DNA from: Psychrilyobacter atlanticus DSM 19335 | GTDB taxonomy: Bacteria; Fusobacteriota; Fusobacteriia; Fusobacteriales; Fusobacteriaceae | Assembly: GCF_000426625.1 (NCBI RefSeq) | Contig: NZ_KE384548.1 | Coordinates: forward strand, 248,001-312,000 | Reading direction: 5' to 3' | DNA length: 64,000 nt | Shown: positions 8,059-15,481 of the stretch, in pieces | Numbering within the stretch: the first letter of the stretch is position 1 | Layout: every line of letters starts with the position of its first letter | The notes under the pieces: model-generated | What the model was told of the DNA's origin: nothing | Database searches by the model: none | What the model saw: only the letters and a program-made list of their open reading frames with translations | Position numbers and translations under genes: made by a program

Positions 8059-8772
8059 TTATAACGACTTTTTTGTTTTCTTATGTTTTCTTTTACTTTC
8101 AACAACTATTCCATGGCATTTAAAATCAGTATCTTCAGTTTTTAAAATAATAATGTCTTTATAAATAGTTCTATTTGAATTATCGCTCATCAAGTTTATG
8201 AAATTTTCATTATCTGAAACTCTCTTAATATATTCTTGGCCTTCGTAAGTTACTAAACATATTTCATCATTAAGATCCAAGTCATGACAATCTGGATCTA
8301 CTACGGCAATATCTCCATCTAATAAAGTTGGGTACATTGAATCACCTGAAACTTCTACTGCAAAAGCTCCTTTAGGCATAGTTTCACCTTGTAAAAGAAT
8401 AAAACTTTCTTTTCTAACTACGTTCCCCATATTGATAGCTCCTCCACCTGCTGAAGCAGCTCCATAAACTGGTAATTCTATAACTGTTATTCCTAGAGGA
8501 TTAACCAAATTTTGAGAAGTATTTTCTTCATCTAAATAATCAACCATTTTATACAATATTTTATAATCTAAATCTAATGCTTCAGCTACTCTTCTTAGAT
8601 AGTAAGGATTAATTTTTTTCTTATCCCCTTTTTCTAAACGATGTATATCAGCATTATTAATTCCTGTTTTATATGCCAATTGACCTTGGCTTAATCCTTT
8701 CTCTAATCTTTTTTCTCTAATCAATTTTCCTAACAGATCTCTCTGTTCTTCATTAACATTAAACTTATCCAT
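8059..8772 (-). CDS. LexA/CI-type phage repressor (HTH-XRE plus S24 peptidase)
   Basis: 237 residues from ATG 8772; an AAGGAG lies 12 nt upstream, while a 29-codon extension runs back through the promoter. Residues 9-66 form an XRE helix-turn-helix (GLSQGQLAYKTGINNADIHR). The C-terminal half is a self-cleaving S24/LexA domain: likely cleavage at the Ala-Gly of YGAASAGG, catalytic Ser in VSGDSMYPTL and Lys in EYIKRV. Such repressors hold lysogenic elements silent and are inactivated by RecA after DNA damage. It faces the early genes divergently across operator-like repeats. It therefore probably controls the element and possibly autoregulates. Confidence 0.9.
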   Translation of the reverse strand: MDKFNVNEEQRDLLGKLIREKRLEKGLSQGQLAYKTGINNADIHRLEKGDKKKINPYYLRRVAEALDLDYKILYKMVDYLDEENTSQNLVNPLGITVIELPVYGAASAGGGAINMGNVVRKESFILLQGETMPKGAFAVEVSGDSMYPTLLDGDIAVVDPDCHDLDLNDEICLVTYEGQEYIKRVSDNENFINLMSDNSNRTIYKDIIILKTEDTDFKCHGIVVESKRKHKKTKKSL

Positions 8773-8815
8773 AAAACATTTCAACTCCTTGTATATTAAG
8801 ATTATATTTAAAAAT

Positions 8816-8895
8816 ACTGACAATTGTAAGAAACTAAAAAAAACTTCCTTGACAATCATCAGTAGAAGTGGTAAAACTATACTGACAAATATAAG
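8816..8895. promoter_or_regulatory. Divergent control region with three repressor operator-like sites
   Basis: Three copies of a 15-bp motif lie between the repressor and the rightward genes: ACTGACAATTGTAAG (8816-8830), an inverted ACTGATGATTGTCAA (8849-8863) and ACTGACAAATATAAG (8881-8895). The middle copy coincides with a TTGACA -35 hexamer (8849-8854) of the rightward promoter, so binding would block it. A fourth copy is at 9085-9099. These are the natural targets of the LexA/CI-type protein at 8059-8772. Confidence 0.7.
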
Positions 8896-8912
8896 TGGAG
8901 AGGAGGGGTGCT

Positions 8913-9080
8913 TTGAGTTTGCTTAGAAAAGTGAAATTAACTGTTATAAAATCTGATTTAAATATGAATAAAGCAATAGAAATATCTGGTGTATCCAGAG
9001 ATACATTTTATAAAAAATTAAAAAAAGATGATAAAGATTTTTACGATAAACTTCTTTTAAGTCTAAAAAAATTTACTTAA
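8913..9080 (+). CDS. Small helix-turn-helix early regulator
   Basis: 55 residues from TTG 8913, placed 6 nt after AGGAGG; a GTG at 8895 overlaps the operator and is unlikely. NKAIEISGVSRDTFYKKLKK is a Fis/resolvase-style helix-turn-helix. As the first gene right of the operators it occupies the position of Cro or an excisionase activator. Which target it binds is unknown. Confidence 0.6.
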   Translation: MSLLRKVKLTVIKSDLNMNKAIEISGVSRDTFYKKLKKDDKDFYDKLLLSLKKFT

Positions 9081-9084
9081 GTTA

Positions 9085-9099
9085 CTTACAAATATCAGT
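9085..9099. promoter_or_regulatory. Fourth operator-like site
   Basis: The inverse complement reads ACTGATATTTGTAAG, matching the three sites upstream. It lies just after the first early gene, where bound repressor could block elongation or act with the upstream sites by looping. Confidence 0.55.
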
Positions 9100-9166
9100 G
9101 AATAAAAGTGTTCTTTTAATTTTAAAGATTAAAAAATTGTTTTTATTTAATAACAAGGGGGGAGAT

Positions 9167-9466
9167 GTGAAAACTAACTTTAAAGATTATAAAGTTTTAG
9201 TCAGTAGAAAAATAAAAGTTCCTAGTTCTATAGAACTTAAAATGGGTAATATTGATATTATCATTGATGTTTTCTATGGATATGATGGGGTAATGAGCTA
9301 TAAAAAAAATGGAATATCTAGAGTGAGTATTTCCATTCCTCGTAAATTTCATTCTCCAGTCTTAATTAATAGAGATATACCAGTAATAACAAACTCAGGA
9401 AGAGAAATAAGAATAAATCTATTTAATAAAAGTAAATTAAGTTACACACTATATGAAAAATGTTAA
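9167..9466 (+). CDS. Small early protein of unknown function
   Basis: 99 residues from a GTG at 9167 just after a G-rich ribosome site (GGGGGGAG); a frame to 9098 exists but has no ribosome site. Predicted mostly beta strands (SIELKMGNIDIIIDVFYGYD, then ISRVSISIPRKF), basic, no membrane segment. Not recognised. Lies in the early operon between the HTH gene and a 46-residue ORF. Confidence 0.5.
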   Translation: MKTNFKDYKVLVSRKIKVPSSIELKMGNIDIIIDVFYGYDGVMSYKKNGISRVSISIPRKFHSPVLINRDIPVITNSGREIRINLFNKSKLSYTLYEKC

Positions 9467-9477
9467 AAGGGGGAACT

Positions 9478-9618
9478 ATGGAAATTTCAAATGCTAAGGT
9501 TATAAAAACTGTATTTAGGAATAAAGACAAGATAAAAAAGAATGAATTTATAAAGAAAGTAAAAAAGCTGACCTATGATCTTACTCCTACCGGGGAGAAG
9601 CAATATAAATTATTTTAA
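9478..9618 (+). CDS. 46-residue early protein
   Basis: ATG at 9478 follows AAGGGGG and opens 46 codons, strongly basic, ending LTYDLTPTGEKQYKLF. A decayed copy of this C-terminus sits at 10176-10226, so it belonged to a duplicated cassette. The hairpin that follows is also repeated. Function unknown. Confidence 0.55.
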   Translation: MEISNAKVIKTVFRNKDKIKKNEFIKKVKKLTYDLTPTGEKQYKLF

Positions 9619-9624
9619 ATAAAA

Positions 9625-9648
9625 AAGAGTAGAAATAGATCTACTCTT
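9625..9648. terminator. Bidirectional hairpin, copy 1 of a repeated family
   Basis: AAGAGTAGA pairs with TCTACTCTT around AATAGA, with A-rich and T-rich flanks. It lies between convergent genes. Nearly identical hairpins occur at 10233-10256 and 12000-12022, and a variant at 12546-12567. Confidence 0.75.
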
Positions 9649-9669
9649 AAAAAATCGGCAAATTTATGA

Positions 9670-9993
9670 TTATAAAATATTTTTATATTTTGCTAGGAAA
9701 TTTTCAACCCATGGATAAGCTTTACCGCAGTCAGGGCAGTAATTTGGTATTTCTTGACTCTCCATATATCGAGGTTGTCGAGCATGAGTAAAATTAGGAT
9801 TAGCATTCACAGCTAAAAGGCCGCCTTTGATAGGTGAGCCACATGTACAGTGAGTTAAAACTTTACTATTACACTTGGTACATAGATCACCACAAAAATC
9901 CTCTACTCTTTCAAGTGTAGAAGTTTGAAGATGTCCTTTTTCACAGATAGCAGACATTAAATTTCTTACCTTTACTTTTACTAATTTTTTCAT
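9670..9993 (-). CDS. DUF2321-like zinc-ribbon protein
   Basis: 107 residues with several zinc-binding Cys pairs: CGDLCTKCNSKV, then HCTCGSPIKGG, then NYCPDCGKAYPWVE at the C-terminus. The spacing and the CG-K-x-x-PW ending match my memory of DUF2321, small soluble proteins of unknown role found in mobile and chromosomal contexts. AAGGGGG precedes the chosen ATG; an internal ATG at residue 13 is an alternative start. It is convergent with the early operon on either side, a single-gene cassette bounded by repeated hairpins. Confidence 0.65.
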   Translation of the reverse strand: MKKLVKVKVRNLMSAICEKGHLQTSTLERVEDFCGDLCTKCNSKVLTHCTCGSPIKGGLLAVNANPNFTHARQPRYMESQEIPNYCPDCGKAYPWVENFLAKYKNIL

Positions 9994-10175
9994 CGAAGCT
10001 CGCCCCCTTAAATTTTAAATAGGATATTTCAAGAGTTTTTAAGAAAGTTTATCATTTCTCTTGAATAGCACTATTAAGATTTTAATACCATATTACTATA
10101 CTTGAGTATACTCTATAAATTATCAGTATTCAACATTTTTAGAGTAAAAATATAAAAAATTTTAAAGAAAAAAAA

Positions 10176-10226
10176 CTGACCTGTGATCTAACTCCAAATG
10201 GGAAGAAACAATATAAATTATTTTAA
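10176..10226 (+). pseudogene. Decayed duplicate of the 46-residue protein's C-terminus
   Basis: LTCDLTPNGKKQYKLF, then stop, matches the last residues of the 9478-9618 gene, but no start codon or ribosome site precedes it. It is a leftover from duplication of the gene plus its hairpin. Confidence 0.7.
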
Positions 10227-10298
10227 ATAAAAAAGAGTAGAAACAGATCTACTCTTGGAAGATAAAAAATTAAAGCGAGGTGTAACAATGAAAAAATT
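10216..10298 (+). repeat. Hairpin-leader direct repeat, copy A
   Basis: About 83 bp almost identical to 11983-12066. It contains the tail of the decayed ORF, the AGAGTAGA hairpin (10233-10256), a GAAGATAAAAAATTAAAG segment, the GCGAGGTG ribosome site and the first codons of a small membrane-protein gene. The repeat joins different genes to the same leader, a mark of cassette shuffling. Confidence 0.75.
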
Positions 10299-10539
10299 AC
10301 TGTTTGATATTATTTTTTTATCACTAATACTAATTATATTCTTTTTACGCTCTATTATTGAAAAGGATAAAATTAGTAAATACATGGAAATAATACAATT
10401 TGCATTAACAATAATTATTTTATATTTTGTAGTAAAAACAGGACAGACACTATCTAATCCATTTATTTATTTTGGATTAGGAGGTTCAGCTTTAACTAGC
10501 TTTATCAGTATAAGACAGAAATTCTTTACAAAGAATTAA
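10288..10539 (+). CDS. Small membrane protein
   Basis: 83 residues from the ATG at 10288 (GAGGTG ribosome site inside the repeated leader). Three hydrophobic segments: about residues 4-21, 35-53 and 58-73. It overlaps the convergent gene 10526-11227 by 14 nt. The size and topology fit a holin-like or inhibitory small membrane protein, but there is no motif to support that. Hypothetical. Confidence 0.55.
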   Translation: MKKLLFDIIFLSLILIIFFLRSIIEKDKISKYMEIIQFALTIIILYFVVKTGQTLSNPFIYFGLGGSALTSFISIRQKFFTKN

Positions 10540-11227
10540 AAAATATATATAGGGAAATTACACTAGAAACAAATCCAATAATTTTCATAAAATTGTCAAT
10601 AAATTTAAAAAATTTATTTTCAGCCTTATGTTTCATTTTGAAAGCTACATAGAAAATTAAAAGTATAAAATCAACTAAATTTTTATAAATAAAAATAGGT
10701 AGATATCTAAAAAAAGTATCTTTAAATTCTCTTTTTAAGTATCCAATTGATATATTTTTAGAAAAATCAATTTTATTATATGTTTCTTGAATAATGTATC
10801 TTGTTTCTTGTTCTTCAAAATTTATTAACATTTCATATTCACTAGCATCTTTATAAGAACGAATGGCATTAATAAAATCAGTTAGATTCTCTGGGTTATC
10901 TAAATTTTTAGCTGATTCTGTATTAGTAAATTTTAATATTGTATATTTTTTTAAAAGCTGTAGACACCTTGGGTATTTTTCTTCTAAAGATTTCCTAGAT
11001 GAGAGAAAAGATTCAACATATTCAATATTTGTTTGAACCAGTTTACTATTAAAAGATAAATTTCTAATTACTAAAATATCATTCCAATAATTTCTTAGAA
11101 AAGTAGCGGTTTCTTTAATTTTAAATTGATCATAAATGACAGCAAGAAGTCCTAAAAAATAAAGCCATAAAAATGTTTCGATTTTTAAGATAAAAATTTT
11201 TGAAATAAAATGTTCCATTTGTTCCAC
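10526..11227 (-). CDS. Membrane protein of unknown function
   Basis: 233 residues: one membrane helix near residues 10-33, a mostly helical, charged cytoplasmic middle (about 40-180), and two C-terminal helices (about 185-200 and 212-231). No enzymatic motif. The start is followed by a second Met (MEQMEHF), giving two possible starts. A lone minus-strand cassette among plus-strand early genes; such cargo in phage-like elements often encodes exclusion or defence proteins, but nothing here proves it. Confidence 0.5.
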   Translation of the reverse strand: MEQMEHFISKIFILKIETFLWLYFLGLLAVIYDQFKIKETATFLRNYWNDILVIRNLSFNSKLVQTNIEYVESFLSSRKSLEEKYPRCLQLLKKYTILKFTNTESAKNLDNPENLTDFINAIRSYKDASEYEMLINFEEQETRYIIQETYNKIDFSKNISIGYLKREFKDTFFRYLPIFIYKNLVDFILLIFYVAFKMKHKAENKFFKFIDNFMKIIGFVSSVISLYIFFNSL

Positions 11228-11376
11228 TCCTTTAAACTCTAGATAGTATTGGTTTAATTTCTAATTCAAGTATAACTTTTAAATAGGAGAAATCAAAAAT
11301 TATATCAAGCTAGGGAGTAAATATCTAACTAGAGTAGGTTTAATTTTACCATTAGAGCCCATTCATATAAAAAATA

Positions 11377-11400
11377 AAAAAAGGCATATAAGCCTTTTAA
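11377..11400 (-). terminator. Terminator overlapping the end of the 11397-11819 gene
   Basis: AAAAGGC-TTATAT-GCCTTTT read on the minus strand, followed by a long T run. It overlaps the stop codon. Confidence 0.75.
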
Positions 11401-11819
11401 TAATTTCTTATAAATTCATCAGTGATTGTACTAATATTAGTTTTAAAACTTGGAAAAATCGTTTTTAAAATGATTTCTAAAACTTTAGCATAATCAATAT
11501 CTTTCATTGAATTAACAACGAAATTTAGAAGTGCATAAACAAGCTGATTAGAATAATTGCTAGAAGATGAAGCTATGATAGCTACACCTAAGGCTTTATG
11601 TCTATATGGATCATCTTCTCTTGAGAATTCAACATAGCTAAATTCAAAATCTTTTTCTAGTTTATCGAAATTGTAATCTTCGAAATTAAGATTTGATATA
11701 GGCTCAAATTTGTCTGTTATTACTTTTACAGTTTCTTCTGTTGGGATTTTTCCATCAAATTTAATGCTGTAGCTAAATCTGGCCAAATCACCTAACGCGG
11801 TTGTGTTAATTTTATACAT
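11397..11819 (-). CDS. Hypothetical cytoplasmic protein
   Basis: 140 residues, no membrane segment or signal peptide, mixed alpha/beta. The N-terminus (DLARFSYSIKFDGKIPTEETVKVI) and the Ala/Ser-rich ALGVAIIASSSSNYSNQLVY do not match a family I know. A GGAG ribosome site precedes the start. Another single-gene cassette on the minus strand. The 236 nt upstream hold only the repeated hairpin leader of the next plus-strand gene. Confidence 0.5.
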   Translation of the reverse strand: MYKINTTALGDLARFSYSIKFDGKIPTEETVKVITDKFEPISNLNFEDYNFDKLEKDFEFSYVEFSREDDPYRHKALGVAIIASSSSNYSNQLVYALLNFVVNSMKDIDYAKVLEIILKTIFPSFKTNISTITDEFIRNY

Positions 11820-11982
11820 TTTTTACTCTCCTTTAAACTCTGAATAGTATAGTTCAAGAATTTCTAAAATAGCCTGGGCTTATCTTGAACTGTATCATTG
11901 AGACTTTAAATAATGCATTAGACTTCATTATACTATGAAGCTGAGAAGTAAACAAGAATGATATAGGAATTTATAAAAATAT

Positions 11983-12066
11983 AATTATTTTAAATAAAAA
12001 AGAGTAGAAACAGATCTACTCTGAGAAGATAAAAAAATTAAAGCGAGGTGAAACAATGGAAAAATT
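11983..12066 (+). repeat. Hairpin-leader direct repeat, copy B
   Basis: Matches 10216-10298 with a few substitutions and indels. It includes the hairpin at 12000-12022 and the GCGAGGTG ribosome site, and runs into the first codons of a different small membrane-protein gene. Confidence 0.75.
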
Positions 12067-12250
12067 TTGGATGAGCTTTCTTTTAGCGGGTTTTCTTATA
12101 GGGATTATAAATCTAATGATTGAAGCTAGTTTTATTTTAAAAAAATTGAATTATGAAATTATGGATATTAAAACCAAGTTTCTGACTAAACACAATAATT
12201 GCTGTAAGTGTTGTAATTATTGTAGAGAATGTCCCAATAATAATTTTTAA
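12056..12250 (+). CDS. Small membrane protein with cysteine-rich tail
   Basis: 64 residues: a hydrophobic helix at 8-29, then a soluble tail ending in six Cys within NNCCKCCNYCRECPNNN, which could bind a metal. It shares its leader and first residues with the 83-residue protein at 10288, but the rest is unrelated. Function unknown. Confidence 0.55.
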   Translation: MEKFWMSFLLAGFLIGIINLMIEASFILKKLNYEIMDIKTKFLTKHNNCCKCCNYCRECPNNNF

Positions 12251-12345
12251 GTTTTTAGCATATTTACCAATATGAAAAAATAATGGGAATTCAAAAATAC
12301 TAGATTAACGGGAAGATTTTATAAAAAATAAGAGGAGGGAACACC

Positions 12346-12558
12346 ATGGGAAAAAAATTAGATTTAAAATTAAGAGGTGTTCAATACGAAATCATAAGTA
12401 ATGACAACGATTATGATTTAGAACTTACTGAAGAAAATACTTTGTGTTTTAAAAGAGGAGGGGAACTGTATGTTTCTGTTAACCTGGACAAAGTTTGTTT
12501 AGGCAGTAAATTAGCTATCTTAGATTTTTTAGGTTTAAAAATAAAAAGAGAGAAATAA
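12346..12558 (+). CDS. Small early protein of unknown function
   Basis: 70 residues following a GAGGAGGG site. Charged, predicted beta-rich (LRGVQYEIISNDNDYDLELT), with no motif that I recognise. Its end overlaps a hairpin (12546-12567, AAGAGAGA/TCTCTCTT), a variant of the repeated terminators upstream. Confidence 0.5.
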   Translation: MGKKLDLKLRGVQYEIISNDNDYDLELTEENTLCFKRGGELYVSVNLDKVCLGSKLAILDFLGLKIKREK

Positions 12559-12567
12559 ATCTCTCTT
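12546..12567. terminator. Variant of the repeated hairpin
   Basis: AAGAGAGA-AATAAA-TCTCTCTT. Same layout and flanking words (TTGGAAAATTAAA) as the AGAGTAGA family but a changed stem, showing compensatory evolution of the stem. It overlaps a stop codon. Confidence 0.55.
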
Positions 12568-12607
12568 GGAAAATTAAATAAATTAGAAATGAGGGGAGGA
12601 AATAATA

Positions 12608-12841
12608 ATGAAAGAAAAGTTAATTATATATTCTTTAATAATACTAGGGTTATTAATTTTTATAATTGTATGTTTAGATTATTTATACCGTCTAGCACTT
12701 ATAAAAACCTTTAAACCTCAGAGGTTAAAATTTGAGTTAGAAGAGCAATTTATTTTAAAAGAGCTTAGAGACAACAATGTATATATTGTCAATGAAATCT
12801 CTGAATTTAGGAAAAGTCAAAATATCAAACACAGGAGGTAA
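12608..12841 (+). CDS. Small membrane-anchored protein
   Basis: 77 residues after a GGGGAGG site. One N-terminal membrane helix (residues 5-28), then a charged cytoplasmic part. It ends 3 nt before the next gene, whose ribosome site (AGGAGG) lies inside this one, so the two are coupled. Function unknown. Confidence 0.55.
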   Translation: MKEKLIIYSLIILGLLIFIIVCLDYLYRLALIKTFKPQRLKFELEEQFILKELRDNNVYIVNEISEFRKSQNIKHRR

Positions 12842-12844
12842 CAC

Positions 12845-13300
12845 ATGGCTAGACCAGATTCAGCTCTGTCCTTAGAGCTAGAAAGAAGCATGAATATGCA
12901 GGTAAGGGTTGAAACCTTTGAAGAACATCTGAGACATGCAGGAGTGATAGATGATCTCGATGATGAGAGACGGATAAAGAGTTTCAATTTAAATAAATGG
13001 AATGAGGATATGCAAAAATCATTTACTAAAACCAGATCTGAGATCCTAAGACTAAAAAATCTTTCATCTATGAAAAAAGCCCTGGAAGATCTGAATAAAA
13101 AAATAAATGAATTCAATGAAACATATTTTGAAAAAAGAAAACAGATCGATGCTTTAGAGGTCCAGTACGAAACCTTGGATGATGAAGTGAGAGTGTGGCT
13201 CTTGGAATATGCTGTCAGCTGCAGAGAAAAGCTAAAGATAGAAAATTCCAATATCGAGAAAAAACTTATTAGAGAAAATCTAAATCGGAAAAAAAGGTAA
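12845..13300 (+). CDS. Coiled-coil early protein of unknown function
   Basis: 151 residues, highly charged and mostly helical; residues 60-115 look like a coiled coil (KKALEDLNKKINEFNETYFE). The base composition is less AT-rich than neighbouring small genes. It sits just before the zinc-ribbon and initiator genes, where phage genomes carry replication or recombination accessory proteins, but I see no diagnostic motif. Confidence 0.5.
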   Translation: MARPDSALSLELERSMNMQVRVETFEEHLRHAGVIDDLDDERRIKSFNLNKWNEDMQKSFTKTRSEILRLKNLSSMKKALEDLNKKINEFNETYFEKRKQIDALEVQYETLDDEVRVWLLEYAVSCREKLKIENSNIEKKLIRENLNRKKR

Positions 13301-13313
13301 AAAAAAAGGAGGA

Positions 13314-13454
13314 CTAATCCACCTTTTTATAGAGACCTGAACCACAATCTGGGCATGCTGGTAACTCCTCATTGTCTGTCTCTATTATTAATTCTAAGTA
13401 ACACATGACACACATATAAGTTCCTACACCTGGTTTTTCACCTGCTGCGTACAT
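13314..13454 (-). CDS. Zinc-ribbon mini-protein, 46 residues
   Basis: On the minus strand, GGAGGTG precedes ATG 13454, and 46 codons follow: YAAGEKPGVGTYMCVMC, then LPACPDCGSG. The CxxC pairs and LPxCPxCG match a family of short zinc-ribbon proteins (GEKPGxGxYxCxxC). It probably binds one zinc ion. It lies opposite to the early operon, between the coiled-coil gene and the initiator. Confidence 0.7.
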   Translation of the reverse strand: MYAAGEKPGVGTYMCVMCYLELIIETDNEELPACPDCGSGLYKKVD

Positions 13455-13597
13455 AGGATCTCACCTCCTAAAACAAACTAAAAACTCTTTACTCTAGGAG
13501 TATACATTAAAAACCTTAAAAAAGCACTAAGAATTGTATTTTATTTAAATTGTGCTAATTTTAAAAACAAAAAAATATTATTGAAAGGAGTAAATTT

Positions 13598-14578
13598 ATG
13601 AGAGATACAATATTTAATATGAGACAAGATATTGCTCTAGAAATGAAAGAAAAGCATAAATTGAATATTGAGGACTTTATTTTAATCCGAAAAATAGGAG
13701 ATTTCAGCTTATCTGATGACACGATAGAAATTATAAAAGATGGAAAAGCTTATCACTGGATCAGTTATGAAACTATCCAAAAAGATTTTCCATTATTATA
13801 TCCCACAGTAGAAGCTATTAAAAAAAGAGTTCATAGAATGACTAAAAAAGGTCTCTTAGTGAGTAAAGCTCATATAGTAAAAAGAGGAGATTTAAATAAA
13901 AGTGAGTTTAACACACCAGGAACATTTTCAATCTTAAGGTTAGAAAAAGAAGCTAAAAAATTATTTAATTCAAAAGTAGTTCTACCCCCGGGACAAAATG
14001 GCGCACCCCTTGAGCCAAATTGTCCTGACCCCCAGGACAATTTGGGGCGACCCCTAGGACAAAATGGCGTTAACAAAGAACTCCTAGAAAAGAACCCCAA
14101 GAAAAGAACACCTAAAAAAGAAGTAGTAGCAAAAAAGAAAGGATCTACTGCTGCCCCTGAAGATACTTTTTTTAAAAACTTAAAAGACCTTCTGTCTAAA
14201 GCTAGTATTAAAAATCAGAATTCTAATACTTTAAAAAATATCAAAGAGTTCTCCAATGGGGATCTGGAGGAAGTAAAAAAAGTAATTGAATTTATAAAGC
14301 TGAAGAATAAAAATATGAACTCCAAGGTCTTGGTAGCAATTTTGAGAGACAAAGATCACCTGATAGTTGAACCGGTAGAATTAAAAAAAGTCACCAGGAA
14401 AGAAAAGATAAACTTTATGGTTAATAAATTGGGGGAGATTGAGATCAATGATCTCAGAGAGAAGGTCAAGGAGCAAACCTTCAAAGGTGAGGAGGGATGT
14501 TTTGTAAATACCGAGTTGGAAAATGTCCTATGTAAAAGATTCAATAAGTATATCTCAGATGGAGGGACCTATGCATAA
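13598..14578 (+). CDS. Replication initiator of the element (lambda O-like organisation)
   Basis: 326 residues. The N-terminal half contains a winged-helix-like DNA-binding region (SYETIQKDFPLLYPTVEAIK, then KRVHRMTKKGLL), typical of phage and plasmid initiators. Residues ~130-152 are encoded by unusually GC-rich repeats (see origin), followed by a Lys-rich linker and a C-terminal helical domain, which may recruit host helicase or loader. As in lambda O, the initiator would bind repeats inside its own gene. A clear GAAAGGAG precedes the ATG. It overlaps the next gene by 8 nt. No helicase gene is visible, so host DnaB would be needed. Confidence 0.7.
   Translation: MRDTIFNMRQDIALEMKEKHKLNIEDFILIRKIGDFSLSDDTIEIIKDGKAYHWISYETIQKDFPLLYPTVEAIKKRVHRMTKKGLLVSKAHIVKRGDLNKSEFNTPGTFSILRLEKEAKKLFNSKVVLPPGQNGAPLEPNCPDPQDNLGRPLGQNGVNKELLEKNPKKRTPKKEVVAKKKGSTAAPEDTFFKNLKDLLSKASIKNQNSNTLKNIKEFSNGDLEEVKKVIEFIKLKNKNMNSKVLVAILRDKDHLIVEPVELKKVTRKEKINFMVNKLGEIEINDLREKVKEQTFKGEEGCFVNTELENVLCKRFNKYISDGGTYA
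13991..14069 (+). other. Probable replication origin: four iterons inside the initiator gene
   Basis: GGACAAAATGGCG at 13991-14003 and 14057-14069 (identical), GGACAATTTGGGG at 14035-14047, and an inverted GGACAATTTGGC at 14014-14025. GC content here is far above the surroundings, and an A-rich stretch follows (about 14070-14145), matching the iterons-plus-AT-rich layout of lambda ori. Repeats are seen directly; origin function is inferred. Confidence 0.65.
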
Positions 14579-14765
14579 CACAGAGATCGGTGATTGGAAC
14601 TACTTTAGGATTAACATTTTGCCTAAAATAAAAAAAGTGGTTCTTCATGATATTGAATATACAGATAAAAATGATATACAGAGTATGTCTTTGGAGGCAT
14701 ATCTGCAAAAAGAAACTATTAAAATGGAAATGGGAGGATCTTATGGGGAAATTAAGTTTGTATAA
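14571..14765 (+). CDS. Small protein overlapping the initiator
   Basis: 64 residues from ATG 14571, which sits 4 nt after GGAGGG and overlaps the initiator stop by 8 nt, so it is coupled to it. A longer frame to 14523 is less likely. Acidic, no recognised motif. By position it may assist replication or its control. Confidence 0.5.
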   Translation: MHNTEIGDWNYFRINILPKIKKVVLHDIEYTDKNDIQSMSLEAYLQKETIKMEMGGSYGEIKFV

Positions 14766-14770
14766 AAAAA

Positions 14771-14802
14771 CAGCCTTCAGATCTATAGATCTAAAAAGGC
14801 TG
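14771..14802 (-). terminator. Hairpin after the initiator operon
   Basis: CAGCCTT pairs with AAGGCTG, with an inner palindrome AGATCTATAGATCT that extends the structure. The T run is on the minus-strand side, so as a terminator it works best leftward; it may instead be a processing or binding site. Confidence 0.45.
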
Positions 14803-14930
14803 CCAAACAGAATCACCAACCTATAAAAAATTCCGACCAAAGAAAAATATTACAGAAGGTGTCAGTGATTCTAAATAGATTATAGCATAAAGCCACCGGT
14901 TGTATTTAATTTTTAGGGGGTTATGAATTA

Positions 14931-15371
14931 ATGAAAACTAAAAAAGAAGTTTTAAAAAAATTAGAAACCAGACCTCATACTAAGAAATATGCTAAAAAAC
15001 AATGTTTTAAGTTTGGTTTAGACATTGAACTACTTAATAAATTTTGGTTAGGTGATATAGAGCCTATGGGGACCAAGAAGTATTTTTTTACTAGAAAAAG
15101 AAAAATTCAATTTCAAAGATTTATTATTTCCAATCGAGACTATGAGGTTGAGATAAAGAAAAATCAAAAGGAGAAAGATAAAATTCTTAACCTCAAGAAA
15201 GATGAAAAGATCAGAAAATGCACCAAATGTAAAAAAGAGTTTATAACGAAGGTCGATCGATTAGGAGTGAGTTATGATACTCGGTGTAAGAAGTGTAAAA
15301 CAAATGAGAGGTATGACCATAGTGGCCGATTAAATGGAAGGCTGGGGAAGGTAGAAGGTAGGAGTAATTAA
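14931..15371 (+). CDS. Basic zinc-ribbon protein of unknown function
   Basis: 146 residues, very Lys-rich. The C-terminal third holds one four-Cys ribbon (IRKCTKCKKEF, then TRCKKCKTN). This combination suggests nucleic-acid binding. It stands between the initiator unit and the methyltransferase cassette; GGGGG precedes the start. It may be a late-gene regulator, as zinc-ribbon proteins are in some phages, but this is conjecture. Confidence 0.5.
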   Translation: MKTKKEVLKKLETRPHTKKYAKKQCFKFGLDIELLNKFWLGDIEPMGTKKYFFTRKRKIQFQRFIISNRDYEVEIKKNQKEKDKILNLKKDEKIRKCTKCKKEFITKVDRLGVSYDTRCKKCKTNERYDHSGRLNGRLGKVEGRSN

Positions 15372-15481
15372 ATATTTGTTCAATTGGACATTGAAAACTA
15401 AATAGTGTGCTTAACTTGAAATTCATTTTTTATTGTAGTATATTTAATACTATAATTTTAAAGACTAGGGGTGTAAAGAAA

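Noticed and set aside
12817-13251. 144-codon minus-strand frame opposite the coiled-coil gene
   Set aside because: Ser/Phe/Leu-rich shadow typical of the reverse of a Glu/Lys-rich gene; no ribosome site.
14541-14840. 99-codon minus-strand frame across the end of the initiator operon
   Set aside because: It overlaps two plus-strand genes with better starts, has no ribosome site, and runs through the hairpin at 14771-14802.
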